From contig BJHT01000005.1 of NCBI GenBank assembly GCA_014193395.1, positions 1 to 64,000 of the forward strand: DNA of 64,000 bases, written 5' to 3'. Both the position numbers and the translations under genes were made by a program. The first letter of the stretch is position 1. Each line of letters opens with the position of its first letter. The notes below the pieces were generated by a model. That model was not told the origin of the DNA, did no database searches, and saw nothing but the letters and a program-made list of their open reading frames with translations. Below, in pieces: positions 1 through 8,151 of the stretch. Origin of the DNA: Verrucomicrobiota bacterium (GTDB lineage Bacteria > Verrucomicrobiota > Verrucomicrobiia > Limisphaerales > BJHT01).

Positions 1-24
1 GGGGGGGGGGGGGGTGGGGGGGGT
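1..24. other. G-homopolymer edge of the window
   Basis: The first 24 bases are all G except one T at position 15. No gene is visible. It could be a contig end affected by a poly-G sequencing artefact or a genuine G-tract; the sequence alone cannot tell. Confidence 0.6.
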
Positions 25-62
25 GGCGGTAGAAGGCGGCGGCCCGGTAGGGGAAAAAGTTT

Positions 63-133
63 GGGACGCGCGCAACGCGTCCCTACCGAGGTGTGGGCAT
101 CGTGGTAGGGCTGCGCTGCGCGCGGCCGTGCAA
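63..133. repeat. REPIN-like inverted pair of REP elements (copy 1)
   Basis: The first element (63-87) is a palindrome with an 8-bp perfect stem, GGGACGCG/CGCGTCCC, followed by TACC. The second (104-133) is a related element in the opposite orientation, starting GGTAGGG and containing the core GCGCGCGGCC. The pair sits just outside the RAYT transposase gene, the usual arrangement for REP/RAYT loci. No protein gene is supported in 1-334; apart from the poly-G edge it is filled by these repeats and short sequences linking them. Confidence 0.75.
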
Positions 134-206
134 TTTTCCGGTCGGGCGCGTGAGGGAAGATGAGGGCGTTGGTTTGCAAACGGGCGTCGCGGTGGGGCAG
201 AAGTTA

Positions 207-231
207 GGGACGCGCGCAACGCGTCCCTACC
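207..231. repeat. REP element, single copy
   Basis: Identical to the 63-87 palindrome: GGGACGCG, 5-nt loop, CGCGTCCC, then TACC. It is preceded at 169-198 by a sequence (TTGCAAACGGGCGTCGCGG) that recurs with small changes at 264-292 and near 985-1025, so the repeated unit is longer than the palindrome. Confidence 0.75.
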
Positions 232-304
232 GAGGAAGGGGCGCGTGGGGATTGGCGGGGACGGTGGTTTGCAAGCGGGCGTCGCGGTGGGAGGGAAATG
301 GTTG

Positions 305-329
305 GGGACGCGCGCAGCGGATCCCTACC
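305..329. repeat. Degenerate REP element
   Basis: Same family as 63-87 and 207-231, but the right half of the stem is changed (GGATCCC instead of CGTCCC). It lies 6 bp past the stop codon of the RAYT gene. Confidence 0.65.
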
Positions 330-334
330 AAATA

Positions 335-805
335 TTACCACCGGATTTCGTGGACGCGGCCGAAGAAGGGCCAGTCCTCGGGTGTGGTCGCGAGGCCGGC
401 GCGGACGGGGTTTTCGCGGACGTATTGCCATTTCTCGGCGTAGCTTTCGCCGTCGCGAAGGCGGTGGTGCATTCCGCCGCGTTGGAAGGTGCCGGTGTCG
501 GGATGGGTTTTGGCGAAGCGGTCTTTCCAGAAGGCCATCCATTTCTCGATGGTGAATTTCAGGTCGCGCGGCGCGCAGAAGAGGTGGAGGTGGTCGGGCA
601 TGAGCACGTAGTCGCTGACGAGCCACGCGGTGGCGGTGTGTTCCCAGATTTGATGCAGGGCGCGTTGGACGGAGGGTTGCGCGAGCCAGCGTTCGCGTTT
701 GTCGGTGCAGACGGTGAGGAAGACCCAGTTGGGGCCGCTGAGGGAGAGGTGGACGCCCTTGGCGGGTGTGTGGCGTCCGGGTTCGCGATAGGGATCATCG
801 CTCAT
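335..805 (-). CDS. REP-associated tyrosine transposase (RAYT, Y1 / IS200-like family)
   Basis: A 156-aa protein with the IS200-type Y1 transposase fold. It carries the HUH-type metal-binding motif in PDHLHLFCAP (about residues 70-79) and a Tyr in the helix WQYVRENPVRAG (about 126-137), where this family has its catalytic tyrosine. Length and the NPVRAG signature match RAYTs, domesticated single-copy transposases that process REP hairpins. The gene is bracketed by REP palindromes at 63-133, 207-231, 305-329, 903-965 and 1039-1065, which supports the assignment. The start ATG is at 805; no Shine-Dalgarno sequence precedes it. The gene looks intact. Cleavage of these particular REPs is inferred from proximity. 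Confidence 0.9.
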   Translation of the reverse strand: MSDDPYREPGRHTPAKGVHLSLSGPNWVFLTVCTDKRERWLAQPSVQRALHQIWEHTATAWLVSDYVLMPDHLHLFCAPRDLKFTIEKWMAFWKDRFAKTHPDTGTFQRGGMHHRLRDGESYAEKWQYVRENPVRAGLATTPEDWPFFGRVHEIRW

Positions 806-902
806 GGGGCGGGAGGTTATTGGTGGCGGTGAGGGGGTGGCAATGGTGTTTTTTGCGGAGGGCGCGGTGGGTCGGTGGACGCGGTGGGGAAGGGGGAAAG
901 GT

Positions 903-965
903 CACGGACGCGCGGCAGCGCGTCCCTACCGAATCGCGGTAGGGCCGCGTTGCGCGCGGCCCTGC
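903..965. repeat. REPIN-like inverted pair of REP elements (copy 2)
   Basis: The left element (903-930) has a GGACGCGC/GCGCGTCC stem ending in CTACC. After 7 bp an inverted relative begins GGTAGGG and contains GCGCGCGGCCC (938-965). The organisation is the same as 63-133, on the other side of the RAYT gene. The 806-1122 gap holds only these repeats; no gene is supported there. Confidence 0.75.
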
Positions 966-1038
966 AAATTCCGGATTCGGGCACGTTGGAAAGAAGCGGG
1001 CGTCGGTTGCAGGCGGACGTCGCGGCGGGGGGAAAGGT

Positions 1039-1065
1039 CACGGACGCGCGCAGCGCGTCCTTACC
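1039..1065. repeat. REP element, single copy
   Basis: A palindrome with stem GGACGCGC/GCGCGTCC followed by TTACC, in the same orientation as 903-930. It ends about 57 bp upstream of the DUF1501 gene, so it lies in that gene's leader or promoter region. Confidence 0.7.
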
Positions 1066-1122
1066 AGCTCAAGCGTTGCGGCGAATGCCGCTCGGGCACG
1101 GGCCGTCCGGGACTGACCACTT

Positions 1123-2526
1123 ATGCTGGCATTCCATGATTCTTCTGGCGCGCGTTCTTTGCTCAATCGCCGCGCGTTTCTGCGCGTTGGCGGGCTGGGG
1201 CTGGGCGGGTTGACGTTGAGCGATCTGTTCGCGGCGAAGGCGCTGGCGCGCGCGCGGCGGCTGCCGTTGAAGGACAAGTCGGTGATTTTTCTCTTCATGC
1301 ACGGCGGGCCGTCGCAGTTCGAGACGTTCGATCCGAAGATGGACGCGCCGCGCGAAATCCGCAGCGCGACGGGCGAGATTCCCACGACAATCCCCGGCAT
1401 CCGGTTCGGGAGCACGATGGAGAAATTGGCGCGGCTGGCGCACAAGTTCAGCACGGTGCGGTCGTTTGCCACGGGCGATGCGAATCACGACATCAAGCCG
1501 ATCGTGAGCCGCGAGACGCAGCGGGCGAACCTGGGGTCCCTCTATTCGCGCATCGCCGGGCCGCTGCGGTCGGACACGGGGATGCCGACGAATGTGGCGT
1601 TGTTTCCGCGCGCGGTGCAGCCGGCGGCGGGGCCGGCGATCACGCAGTTCGGCGACTTCAGCGCGACGGGGGATTTGGGGACGGCGTATGCGCCGTTCGT
1701 CCCGGGCGCGGGTGGCGGCTTGCAGCAGGACATGAAGCTGAATCTGCCGACGGACCGGCTGAACGACCGGCGCGCGCTGCTGGCGGGGATCGATCAGTGG
1801 AAGCGCTGGGTGGACACGAGCGGCGTGGTCGAGGGGTTGAGCGCGTTTCAGGAGCAAGCGTTCGAGGCGCTGATGGGCGGGGTGTCCGACGCGTTCGATA
1901 TTTCCAAGGAAGACCCGCGCTTGGTCGCGCGCTACGACACAGCGCCGCTGGTGCCGCCGGACCGGATCAATCCGAAGTGGAATAATCGCAAGCATTACGC
2001 GGATCACGGCGCGACGCTGGGCAAGCTGCTGCTGATGGCGCGGCGGCTGTGCGAGCGCGGCGCGGGCTTTGTCACGGTGAACACGAGCTTCGTCTGGGAC
2101 ATGCACGCGGACGCGAACAACGCGACGATCACAGAGGGCATGGGGTATGTCGGCACGCCGTTCGACCATGCGGTGGCGGCGTTCATCGAGGACGTCGAGG
2201 CGCGCGGGCTGCGCGACAAGATTCTGCTCGTGTGTTGCGGCGAGATGGGCCGCACGCCGCGCATCAACAAGAACGGCGGGCGGGATCACTGGGGCGGCCT
2301 CGCGCCGTTGCTGCTCTACGGCGGCGGCCTGCGGATGGGCGCGGTGATCGGGCAATCCACGCGCGACGGCGGCGAACCGGCCGAGGATCGCGTGACGATG
2401 GCGGACCTGATGGCGACGATCATGCACACGATCCTGGACGTGGGCGAAGTGCGGCTGACGGACGGGCTGCCGAACAACCTGCTCGAGCTGGTCACGCGCG
2501 GGGGACCGATCAAGGGGCTGGTGTGA
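1123..2526 (+). CDS. DUF1501 family Tat-exported protein (sulfatase-like fold)
   Basis: A 467-aa protein with an N-terminal twin-arginine signal (NRRAFLRVGGLGLGGLTL, about residues 15-32), followed by a full DUF1501 domain. Typical features are LFMHGGPSQFETFDPK near residues 57-72, the Asp/His-rich segment NHDIKP, and CGEMGRTPRINKNGGRDHW near 376-394. DUF1501 proteins are abundant in Planctomycetes and Verrucomicrobia and have an alkaline phosphatase/sulfatase-like fold; their substrates are mostly unknown. They usually sit next to a DUF1549/DUF1553 cytochrome-like partner, which is absent here. REP elements occupy the upstream region. The ATG at 1123 keeps the Tat signal close to the N terminus. 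The gene converges with the dipeptidase at 2595. Confidence 0.9.
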   Translation: MLAFHDSSGARSLLNRRAFLRVGGLGLGGLTLSDLFAAKALARARRLPLKDKSVIFLFMHGGPSQFETFDPKMDAPREIRSATGEIPTTIPGIRFGSTMEKLARLAHKFSTVRSFATGDANHDIKPIVSRETQRANLGSLYSRIAGPLRSDTGMPTNVALFPRAVQPAAGPAITQFGDFSATGDLGTAYAPFVPGAGGGLQQDMKLNLPTDRLNDRRALLAGIDQWKRWVDTSGVVEGLSAFQEQAFEALMGGVSDAFDISKEDPRLVARYDTAPLVPPDRINPKWNNRKHYADHGATLGKLLLMARRLCERGAGFVTVNTSFVWDMHADANNATITEGMGYVGTPFDHAVAAFIEDVEARGLRDKILLVCCGEMGRTPRINKNGGRDHWGGLAPLLLYGGGLRMGAVIGQSTRDGGEPAEDRVTMADLMATIMHTILDVGEVRLTDGLPNNLLELVTRGGPIKGLV

Positions 2527-2594
2527 GGGGCGCGCTGGGGTGTCGGGGTGAGAGAGTGTGAGTGTGAGGGAGGAGCGGCAAAGACCGCAAACCA

Positions 2595-3458
2595 TCACGC
2601 TTGCTGACGGGCGCGTTCCATCGCCGCGGCGATTTCGCGTTCCATCACGGGCAAGGGATTGAGCCAGGTCAGCGGGTCGCTGACGGCGGTGACGCGGTTC
2701 GTTTTGGGATCCCAATGCACCGGGCCGAAACGCGCGGGCGCAGGCCGGTCGCGCAGCAGGTGGCCCATCGCGTCGTCCTTGTTGAAATGCCAGAACTCGA
2801 AGGGGAAATGGATGAAGCCGTGAGCCTCGACCATGGCGGTGATTTCCAGGCGATTGCGGAGCGCGTCGGGTGTGATGAACGGCGAGCGCATGGGCGTGTT
2901 CTCGCTCATCTCCAGATAGGGAAATCCGCGCCAGACCTCGGAGCCGTCGTCGCGGCGGAACACGGAAACGTCGATGGCTGACCCGGACATGTGCGTGCCG
3001 ATCTTGGGGATGTTGGCGACGAGCACGAGCGCGCGGCGCGCGACCATCTCGACCGGCGGCAGGGTGCCGCCATTTTCCCAGATGCACTTGCGGACGATGG
3101 CATCGAAAACCTCAGGCTTGCGCACCAACTGGCCCTGCATCTCGAGCGACCGAAAGGCGTCCTCGATTTTCAAAATCCACCCGCGCGCATTCATGTCGCG
3201 GCCCACGTTCACCACGTCACGCACCAGGCTTTCGCGCATGTAAAACACGCGGTCGAGTCCACCGGCGATCTTGGTCGTGGAGAAAAGCATCTCGACGCCG
3301 GCGGCACGCGCGGCGTCCGGCAGCGAGGCGAAACCTTCCCCACACTCGCGCACCTCGAAGGGCAGGATTCTCTGCACAAAGTCATAACCGAGCTGCATCT
3401 GCTCGGCCCAGTAGGCGCGGCGCGCGGCTTCGTCGTGGGGGATTTGAGTGGTGTTCAT
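2595..3458 (-). CDS. VanX-like D-alanyl-D-alanine dipeptidase family protein (peptidase M15D)
   Basis: A 287-aa protein with the zinc-site signatures of M15D peptidases. THMSGSAIDVSVFR (about residues 155-168) carries the His and Asp ligands in HxxGxAxD form, and FEFWHFNKDD (about 221-230) carries the catalytic Glu and the second His in ExWH form. Family members hydrolyse D-Ala-D-Ala or related peptidoglycan dipeptides. No signal peptide is seen, so it is probably cytoplasmic. It is longer than VanX (about 200 aa), with an extended N terminus. There is no VanH or ligase neighbour, so a role in peptidoglycan recycling or dipeptide use is more likely than glycopeptide resistance; this is inference. 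Confidence 0.85.
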   Translation of the reverse strand: MNTTQIPHDEAARRAYWAEQMQLGYDFVQRILPFEVRECGEGFASLPDAARAAGVEMLFSTTKIAGGLDRVFYMRESLVRDVVNVGRDMNARGWILKIEDAFRSLEMQGQLVRKPEVFDAIVRKCIWENGGTLPPVEMVARRALVLVANIPKIGTHMSGSAIDVSVFRRDDGSEVWRGFPYLEMSENTPMRSPFITPDALRNRLEITAMVEAHGFIHFPFEFWHFNKDDAMGHLLRDRPAPARFGPVHWDPKTNRVTAVSDPLTWLNPLPVMEREIAAAMERARQQA

Positions 3459-3503
3459 AGGGTGGGTTTTTGGGAAATAAGCAACAGACTGCTTGAAAAC
3501 CCG

Positions 3504-3575
3504 GTTTGGAGTTCCGCGTTTACGCGGCTCGGGCCTCGTGCGACAAGCGGGCCGCGCAAACGCGGAACTCCAAAC
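3504..3575. repeat. Paired inverted repeat (25-bp arms)
   Basis: Left arm 3504-3528 and right arm 3551-3575 are reverse complements at 24 of 25 positions, around a 22-bp spacer. Each arm has its own small hairpin (CCGCGTTTACGCGG on the left). It fills the 172-bp gap between two minus-strand genes. No T-tract follows, so it is not a textbook terminator. Confidence 0.85.
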
Positions 3576-3630
3576 TCAGTCCACCGCAGCTCAAAGGATT
3601 TTTCCAAACGGTTCATAGATTGCTTTGGTG

Positions 3631-4722
3631 TCACGGCTTCAACTTCAGCTCCACCAGATAGATGGCCGTAATAGCCTTCCCCGCCGCATCCTTCTCATGA
3701 CTTGAATAGTAGGAAACGAGAGCGCGCGTAGGAGAGAGGGTTACGAAGCCGGGATAGGAGTTGTCGCCTTCGCTGGGGAATTCGGCGAACTCTTGTAACC
3801 CATCACCCACGAGCCAGCAGAGCGAGGTCTTCGGGCCGCGGTCGGTCGTGGTCTTGCGCCCGCCGACGATGGTGTGTTCGCCCCAGCGCGCGAGCAGGGG
3901 ACCGCCGATGTGGCGGTCGAGGTCTTTGCGATCCCATTCGAGGTAGGGCGGGCGGGAGCGGTAGAGACGCGCGTTTTTGCGTCCGCCGTGCCGACCGACG
4001 GCGAGGACAGAACCGTCTTTCTCGAAGAGGAACGCGGTCTCGTCACCGGCGGACTCCGCGAAGAAGGCACGCTTTTTCCAGATCAGGCCGTCGTCGCTTT
4101 CGAGCATGAGCGCCTGAACCTTTTCACCTTCGCCCCGGGCATTGATGTCGAAGTCAGGGTAGCGACGACCGCAGAGATAAGCTCGGTCGCCGAAAGTTGC
4201 CGCACGCCAGATGTAATGACCGAAGGTGCCTTCGAGCAGCACGGGGCTATTCCACGCGGTGCCGTCATCGGACCACGCGGCGTAGCCGAGATGCTTGTTT
4301 ACGTCCCATTCCGTCCGCGGGAGAGGTTTCCCGCCGGTCCACCAAGTGCCGGAGTAAACGAAGAGCCGGTCGCGGAAGATGAGAAAGTGCGGATCGCGCG
4401 TGTCGCGGTCCTTCACGGCGAAACGATGCGCCGGCTCCCAAGTGGCGCCTTCGTCCTTGCTGCGGAGAATGATCACCGAGGCGGTCGAAAAGACGCCGTG
4501 GCCGTCCGGGCAACTGCGGAAGGTGAGGTAGAGATGGCCTCGAAACCGGCAGAGGTCGGTGAAGGCGTTGTGCTCGCCATTGTGAAAGGCGCGCCGCACT
4601 GGACTGACAGTGACCTGCGGGGGCGGGGCGGCGACGGCAGTCAGGGCCACAGCCGCGAAAACCAGCAGCGCCGAAGAGAGCCGCACCAAGGAAGCAATGG
4701 AGAGCATACGCATAGGATTCAT
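3631..4722 (-). CDS. Secreted sialidase-like / BNR-repeat protein
   Basis: About 363 aa from the ATG at 4722. The frame is open upstream to 4827, but starting at MNPMRMLSIAS places a normal signal peptide (hydrophobic run followed by AVAAPPP) at the N terminus. The mature part resembles six-bladed sialidase/neuraminidase folds: an Asp-box-like SKDEGATWEP, an FRSCPDGHG motif, and several blade-like segments ending in a C-terminal beta-rich stretch. Only one clear Asp box is visible, so it may be a distant sialidase-like protein and not an active exosialidase. It is the last gene of the minus-strand secreted-enzyme run; the ceramidase-like gene lies about 300 bp upstream. Confidence 0.75.
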   Translation of the reverse strand: MNPMRMLSIASLVRLSSALLVFAAVALTAVAAPPPQVTVSPVRRAFHNGEHNAFTDLCRFRGHLYLTFRSCPDGHGVFSTASVIILRSKDEGATWEPAHRFAVKDRDTRDPHFLIFRDRLFVYSGTWWTGGKPLPRTEWDVNKHLGYAAWSDDGTAWNSPVLLEGTFGHYIWRAATFGDRAYLCGRRYPDFDINARGEGEKVQALMLESDDGLIWKKRAFFAESAGDETAFLFEKDGSVLAVGRHGGRKNARLYRSRPPYLEWDRKDLDRHIGGPLLARWGEHTIVGGRKTTTDRGPKTSLCWLVGDGLQEFAEFPSEGDNSYPGFVTLSPTRALVSYYSSHEKDAAGKAITAIYLVELKLKP

Positions 4723-4841
4723 GGGGTGAGTCTGACTCAAGGTTGCTTTGGTGTCATGCCAATACACTCGCAGAGGAGGCGCATTCCAGGAGATACCAAT
4801 CTCTGCGAAAGTCCGTGCCGTACGCACCGGGACCTCTGGCT

Positions 4842-4872
4842 CCCTCTCCTCCGTTCGGAACGGAGGAGAGGG
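4842..4872. repeat. Perfect palindrome in intergenic gap
   Basis: A 15-bp perfect stem, CCCTCTCCTCCGTTC paired with its complement around a single G. A second C/G-rich tract (CACCCCTCTCCCC, 4923-4935) lies about 50 bp further on and can partly pair with GGGGAGAGGAGGG (4875-4887). It lies between the ceramidase-like gene and the downstream sialidase-like gene, both on minus. Nothing else is seen in 4723-5028. Confidence 0.75.
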
Positions 4873-5028
4873 TTGGGGAGAGGAGGGACTTCGCCATGAC
4901 GAGACCGCACCGAAGAGTGGGGCACCCCTCTCCCCGGCCGTCCCCCCGTTCGTGCCTCACGGGCCGAGCGAGATGGACGCGTTTCTCGTGTTGGCGACTC
5001 CGGCACGAACTTTTGCAGCGGTTGATAG

Positions 5029-6393
5029 CTACCGCGCAGGCTTGCCATCACCCACCAACTCGCGAATCCGCACCACCGCTTCATTTATCAGCCTCTCGCC
5101 CGCGTCCGCGGCCAGGAAGCTACACTCGGCTGCGCCGTAGCCGCCCTCTTTCACAGCCTGCGCGGTCGGAATGTACACCACGAACGGCGTGCCCCGTCCG
5201 TGATACGCAAGGCCAAGGATGAACGTGTTGGGAATGGGTGACTTAGCAGTAAGATCAAGCTGGTGTTGGATGAAAGGTTCGCCGGGGATGGCCACCAAGG
5301 CAAGGTCCTGATTGATGACAACGGTCAGCAACCCAACATCGGTAGTCTGGGTGCCATTTCGGTGCGGGAGGGCCAGGAGACTCTCTTTCACCCGGAGGCT
5401 GGGACGGAGAGTATCGGACTGTGGCTTGAGAGTTGCGGCCACGCGCAGCGCACCTTTGGCCAGGGAAATACCGGCCTGTCGGGAGATATTGAAGCGATTT
5501 TCACCGCGGAGATTGTGCAGGTCATAGGGATCAAGGTCGCCCGACGCGCCTTGCAGAAACATGGCCATGCAGTCACTGCCGAGTTCCTGTTCGAGATAGT
5601 CCACCATGGCTCCGGGATAGTCTCGCGAGACTACTCCGGCACCCATGAGCGCGACCGGGTGACACGCATACTGCACGGCGAAGGCGCGTGGCTTGCCCGA
5701 CAAGTCATCGACCCGCAGCACGCCGACAGTCGGATCGACGGGTTGGGTTGGCCGGCGGTCGGGGTTTTCCCACAACGGCAGGACACGGTCGGGTCGGACC
5801 AGCCGCCGGTTGTGGGCCATGTAGGCGCTCTCCAACGATCCCTTCCCGGAGACCAGGCGCGCAGGGAAGAGACTCTTCATCGCCTTGCCGATGGCGGCGA
5901 CCACCTTGTCCTCAGTCGCGGCATACCACGGGTCCGCCGAGAGACCGGGCCAATCGACGGCGACGCCCGGGCCTTTGGGGCTGCGCGTCCAGTCCGGCGC
6001 GGCGGGCGGCTTGATATAAAGTCCTCGTGGTGCCATGGCGGCATGGGTGTGGGTGGCGCAGAGGATCACCTGATCGACGCCCCATCTGGCCTTCGCCTCG
6101 GCGATCACCTTCTGCGACGCAAAGACTATTAAATCCAGCGAGACAATCGCCACGGACTGAGTCTCACTCTTGAGGATAAGCACGCGCGCATAGAGCGGGT
6201 CACGCAGGCGCAGCGGCTGGCCCAGGAGATTCACCGCCTCCTGTTCCGTCGGAGTTATCTCAACCTTGGCAGTTCCGGCTAAGAAGGTAGGTGCCGAGGC
6301 GGGGGCGGCGGAAATACTGAGCACTGAAATCAGCGAGAATAGGATAATAGAAAGAGCGGTAACTGGTAGGTGTGTTGTCAGTTGAGACTTCAT
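5029..6393 (-). CDS. Secreted neutral/alkaline ceramidase-like protein
   Basis: About 454 aa from the ATG at 6393, chosen because it begins a clear signal peptide (MKSQLTTHLPVTALSIILFS, then SISAAPASA). The mature part follows the neutral ceramidase N-terminal domain: FLAGTAKVEITP at the mature start, VSLDL, the metal-binding segment ATHTHAAMAP (near residue 115), and FLQGASGDLDPYD in the second half. Neutral ceramidases are zinc amidases that cleave the N-acyl bond of ceramide. Many bacterial members of this family in PVC genomes lack the C-terminal Ig-like domain, as this one does, and their substrates are unknown. A lipid or N-acyl amide substrate is inference. Confidence 0.8.
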   Translation of the reverse strand: MKSQLTTHLPVTALSIILFSLISVLSISAAPASAPTFLAGTAKVEITPTEQEAVNLLGQPLRLRDPLYARVLILKSETQSVAIVSLDLIVFASQKVIAEAKARWGVDQVILCATHTHAAMAPRGLYIKPPAAPDWTRSPKGPGVAVDWPGLSADPWYAATEDKVVAAIGKAMKSLFPARLVSGKGSLESAYMAHNRRLVRPDRVLPLWENPDRRPTQPVDPTVGVLRVDDLSGKPRAFAVQYACHPVALMGAGVVSRDYPGAMVDYLEQELGSDCMAMFLQGASGDLDPYDLHNLRGENRFNISRQAGISLAKGALRVAATLKPQSDTLRPSLRVKESLLALPHRNGTQTTDVGLLTVVINQDLALVAIPGEPFIQHQLDLTAKSPIPNTFILGLAYHGRGTPFVVYIPTAQAVKEGGYGAAECSFLAADAGERLINEAVVRIRELVGDGKPAR

Positions 6394-6450
6394 GCGGGTG
6401 TTGTGGTCACCGGTGTGCTCGGGATATGTCATAGGTGCTAGCGGAAACTT

Positions 6451-6606
6451 GGGTGGCACAGGCTACCAGCCTGTGCCGTCTGGCGACTCGCCGGACGGAA
6501 TGGGTGTGACGATGTTTTGGCGCAAGCGCGCCGGATCGTATGAACATCTCCCTCCATTCCACCGGGCCAGTGGCCCGGCGGCACAGGCGGGTCGCCCGTG
6601 CCACCC
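6451..6606. repeat. Paired inverted repeat (53-bp arms, two hairpins per arm)
   Basis: Arms 6451-6503 and 6554-6606 are imperfect reverse complements around a 50-bp spacer. Each arm folds into two hairpins. On the left these are GGCACAGGCT/AGCCTGTGCC and a CCGTC...GACGG stem; on the right CCGGGCCAGTGGCCCGG and GGCAC...GTGCC. It fills the 253-bp gap between the ceramidase-like and SGNH genes. Confidence 0.85.
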
Positions 6607-6646
6607 GCCGACTATGATATGTCTGCCCTGATAAGTCATAGCTGCC

Positions 6647-7999
6647 TCACTTCTTCAAAGCCGCGGCTGTCTCTTGATGCTGCGCCCACGAGGCCTGCTG
6701 CAATTCCCTGGCGACCTCGGCGGGAATAGCGGCGGGTGCGGCGAGTCCGATGGGACTGCGCCCGGTCAACACACTGTAAATCCCACAGGCGTAGAGATAG
6801 GAACCTCGAAGACCGGGGTGCATTTTATCCTGGGCAAAGAGACTCTCCATTCGCTCGGCAGATGGTTGAGCGCCGAAGTATTTCGTGTAGGCCGGACTGG
6901 CATCCACGATGGGGACCGTGAGTTCCCTGCCCATGTCCAAGTGCAGGCGATGCTGTCGCTCGAACCCCGCCGGATAGTCTCTGAGAATCGAAGCCGTCCC
7001 GAACAGCAGCGTCCGGGCACCGCTGCTTTTGATCAGTTCATGAAACTGCCGTGCGTACGGTTGAAAGGCGGCGGACTCGACATAGTAAATGTCCTGCAAC
7101 ACCACGAAATCCCAGCCGCCGCCGGCAATCATCCCGCGCGCCGTATTGGTCCCGACCCCCAGCTCCCAATGACTGCGCAAGGTGGCACCGCCTTTGATGC
7201 AGCCGGTGATATGAATGGCCGGGGCACTCCGGTCCGACTCCGCGAGGTTTTCGATCAGGCGGTTGCTCACGAGGAGCGGGCATTGGCTGTTGCCGATCAT
7301 CAGTACGCGCAGCGGTTTCTTCGGCACCGGGAGCAGCGTCTCGATGGCTTGCGCCACCTGCTTCGACTGCAAGGCCGTGCCCTCGGCGGTGTAATGCACG
7401 CCGCCGCCGTCCCACAGCGGCTTGGAATGCTTCGCGACCAGGGAGTAAAGATCGTTCACCGCGATGCCCGCTCGGGCGATGTGTTCGGCGGCAATCTGGT
7501 TGCGCTCGATCACGTTCCGGTCCGGCGCGCCGTCCTTTTGCTGGCAGGGCGTGGTGGTGGCCCAGACCAGTTTCGCTCCCGGCGCATAGCGTTGCAGGGT
7601 GGCGAGGACATCTGCGAAGCCGGATCGGAAACCCGCCACGCCGCCGTGCAGGCCGTAGTTGAAATGGACCACGGCGTAGGCGTTTTGCCGGAGCACCAGT
7701 TTGATCTCATCCAGCAACGCCGGATCGCCCACCGCCTTCGAGGTGCCCAGCACCGAAACGTAGGCGCGATCCTTGAGCGCGGCACCCACCTCGGCAGCGT
7801 AGCGGACGGTAATCGAATCGCCGATCAACAACACCAGCGGCAGCACCGGACCGTTGGGCGGCCGGGTCTTGATGGTGATGGTACACCAGTCGTGCGCCTC
7901 GCGTGGGAGGGGGTAGTCGTAGCGGTCCTCGGCAGGGAAGGGTGCGGCGGCGGAAACAAACGTAAGCAACCCGACGAAAAGGAGCAGGCACCGGATCAT
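6647..7999 (-). CDS. Secreted protein with two tandem SGNH/GDSL hydrolase domains
   Basis: About 450 aa from the ATG at 7999, which opens a signal peptide (MIRCLLLFVGLLTFVSAAA). Domain 1 (about residues 50-235) has the GDS nucleophile block VLLIGDSIT and a late DGGGVHYTAEG block, where the Asp-His spacing is longer than the usual DxxH. Domain 2 (about 240-430) starts VLMIGNSQC, with Asn in place of the GDS Asp, and ends with DKMHPGLRGSYLYA, a normal catalytic Asp-x-x-His block. SGNH enzymes are esterases, often acting on acetylated polysaccharides. The first ATG of the frame (8095) would put 32 polar residues before the signal peptide and is less likely. It lies between two other secreted hydrolase genes on the same strand. 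Confidence 0.8.
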   Translation of the reverse strand: MIRCLLLFVGLLTFVSAAAPFPAEDRYDYPLPREAHDWCTITIKTRPPNGPVLPLVLLIGDSITVRYAAEVGAALKDRAYVSVLGTSKAVGDPALLDEIKLVLRQNAYAVVHFNYGLHGGVAGFRSGFADVLATLQRYAPGAKLVWATTTPCQQKDGAPDRNVIERNQIAAEHIARAGIAVNDLYSLVAKHSKPLWDGGGVHYTAEGTALQSKQVAQAIETLLPVPKKPLRVLMIGNSQCPLLVSNRLIENLAESDRSAPAIHITGCIKGGATLRSHWELGVGTNTARGMIAGGGWDFVVLQDIYYVESAAFQPYARQFHELIKSSGARTLLFGTASILRDYPAGFERQHRLHLDMGRELTVPIVDASPAYTKYFGAQPSAERMESLFAQDKMHPGLRGSYLYACGIYSVLTGRSPIGLAAPAAIPAEVARELQQASWAQHQETAAALKK

Positions 8000-8151
8000 G
8001 GTTTGGATATTTTGAAGTTTCGGCAACTTGCCACATGACTGCGTTGGGTCAGCGGGTTGTCCGCGGAGAGTGTCCGTGATGGCATGATGCTTCAATTCCT
8101 ACTTTTGCCCATTGGCAATCTTCGCGAATGCTGCGGGGTCGGCGGGTTGGC

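Noticed and set aside
1069-3087. A 672-codon minus-strand ORF overlapping the DUF1501 gene
   Set aside because: It is antisense to a clear DUF1501 domain and out of frame with the M15 dipeptidase. Its product is Arg-rich and motif-free.
2595-3458. VanX-type glycopeptide resistance
   Set aside because: No VanH, VanA-type ligase or VanRS genes nearby; a general dipeptidase role is more likely.
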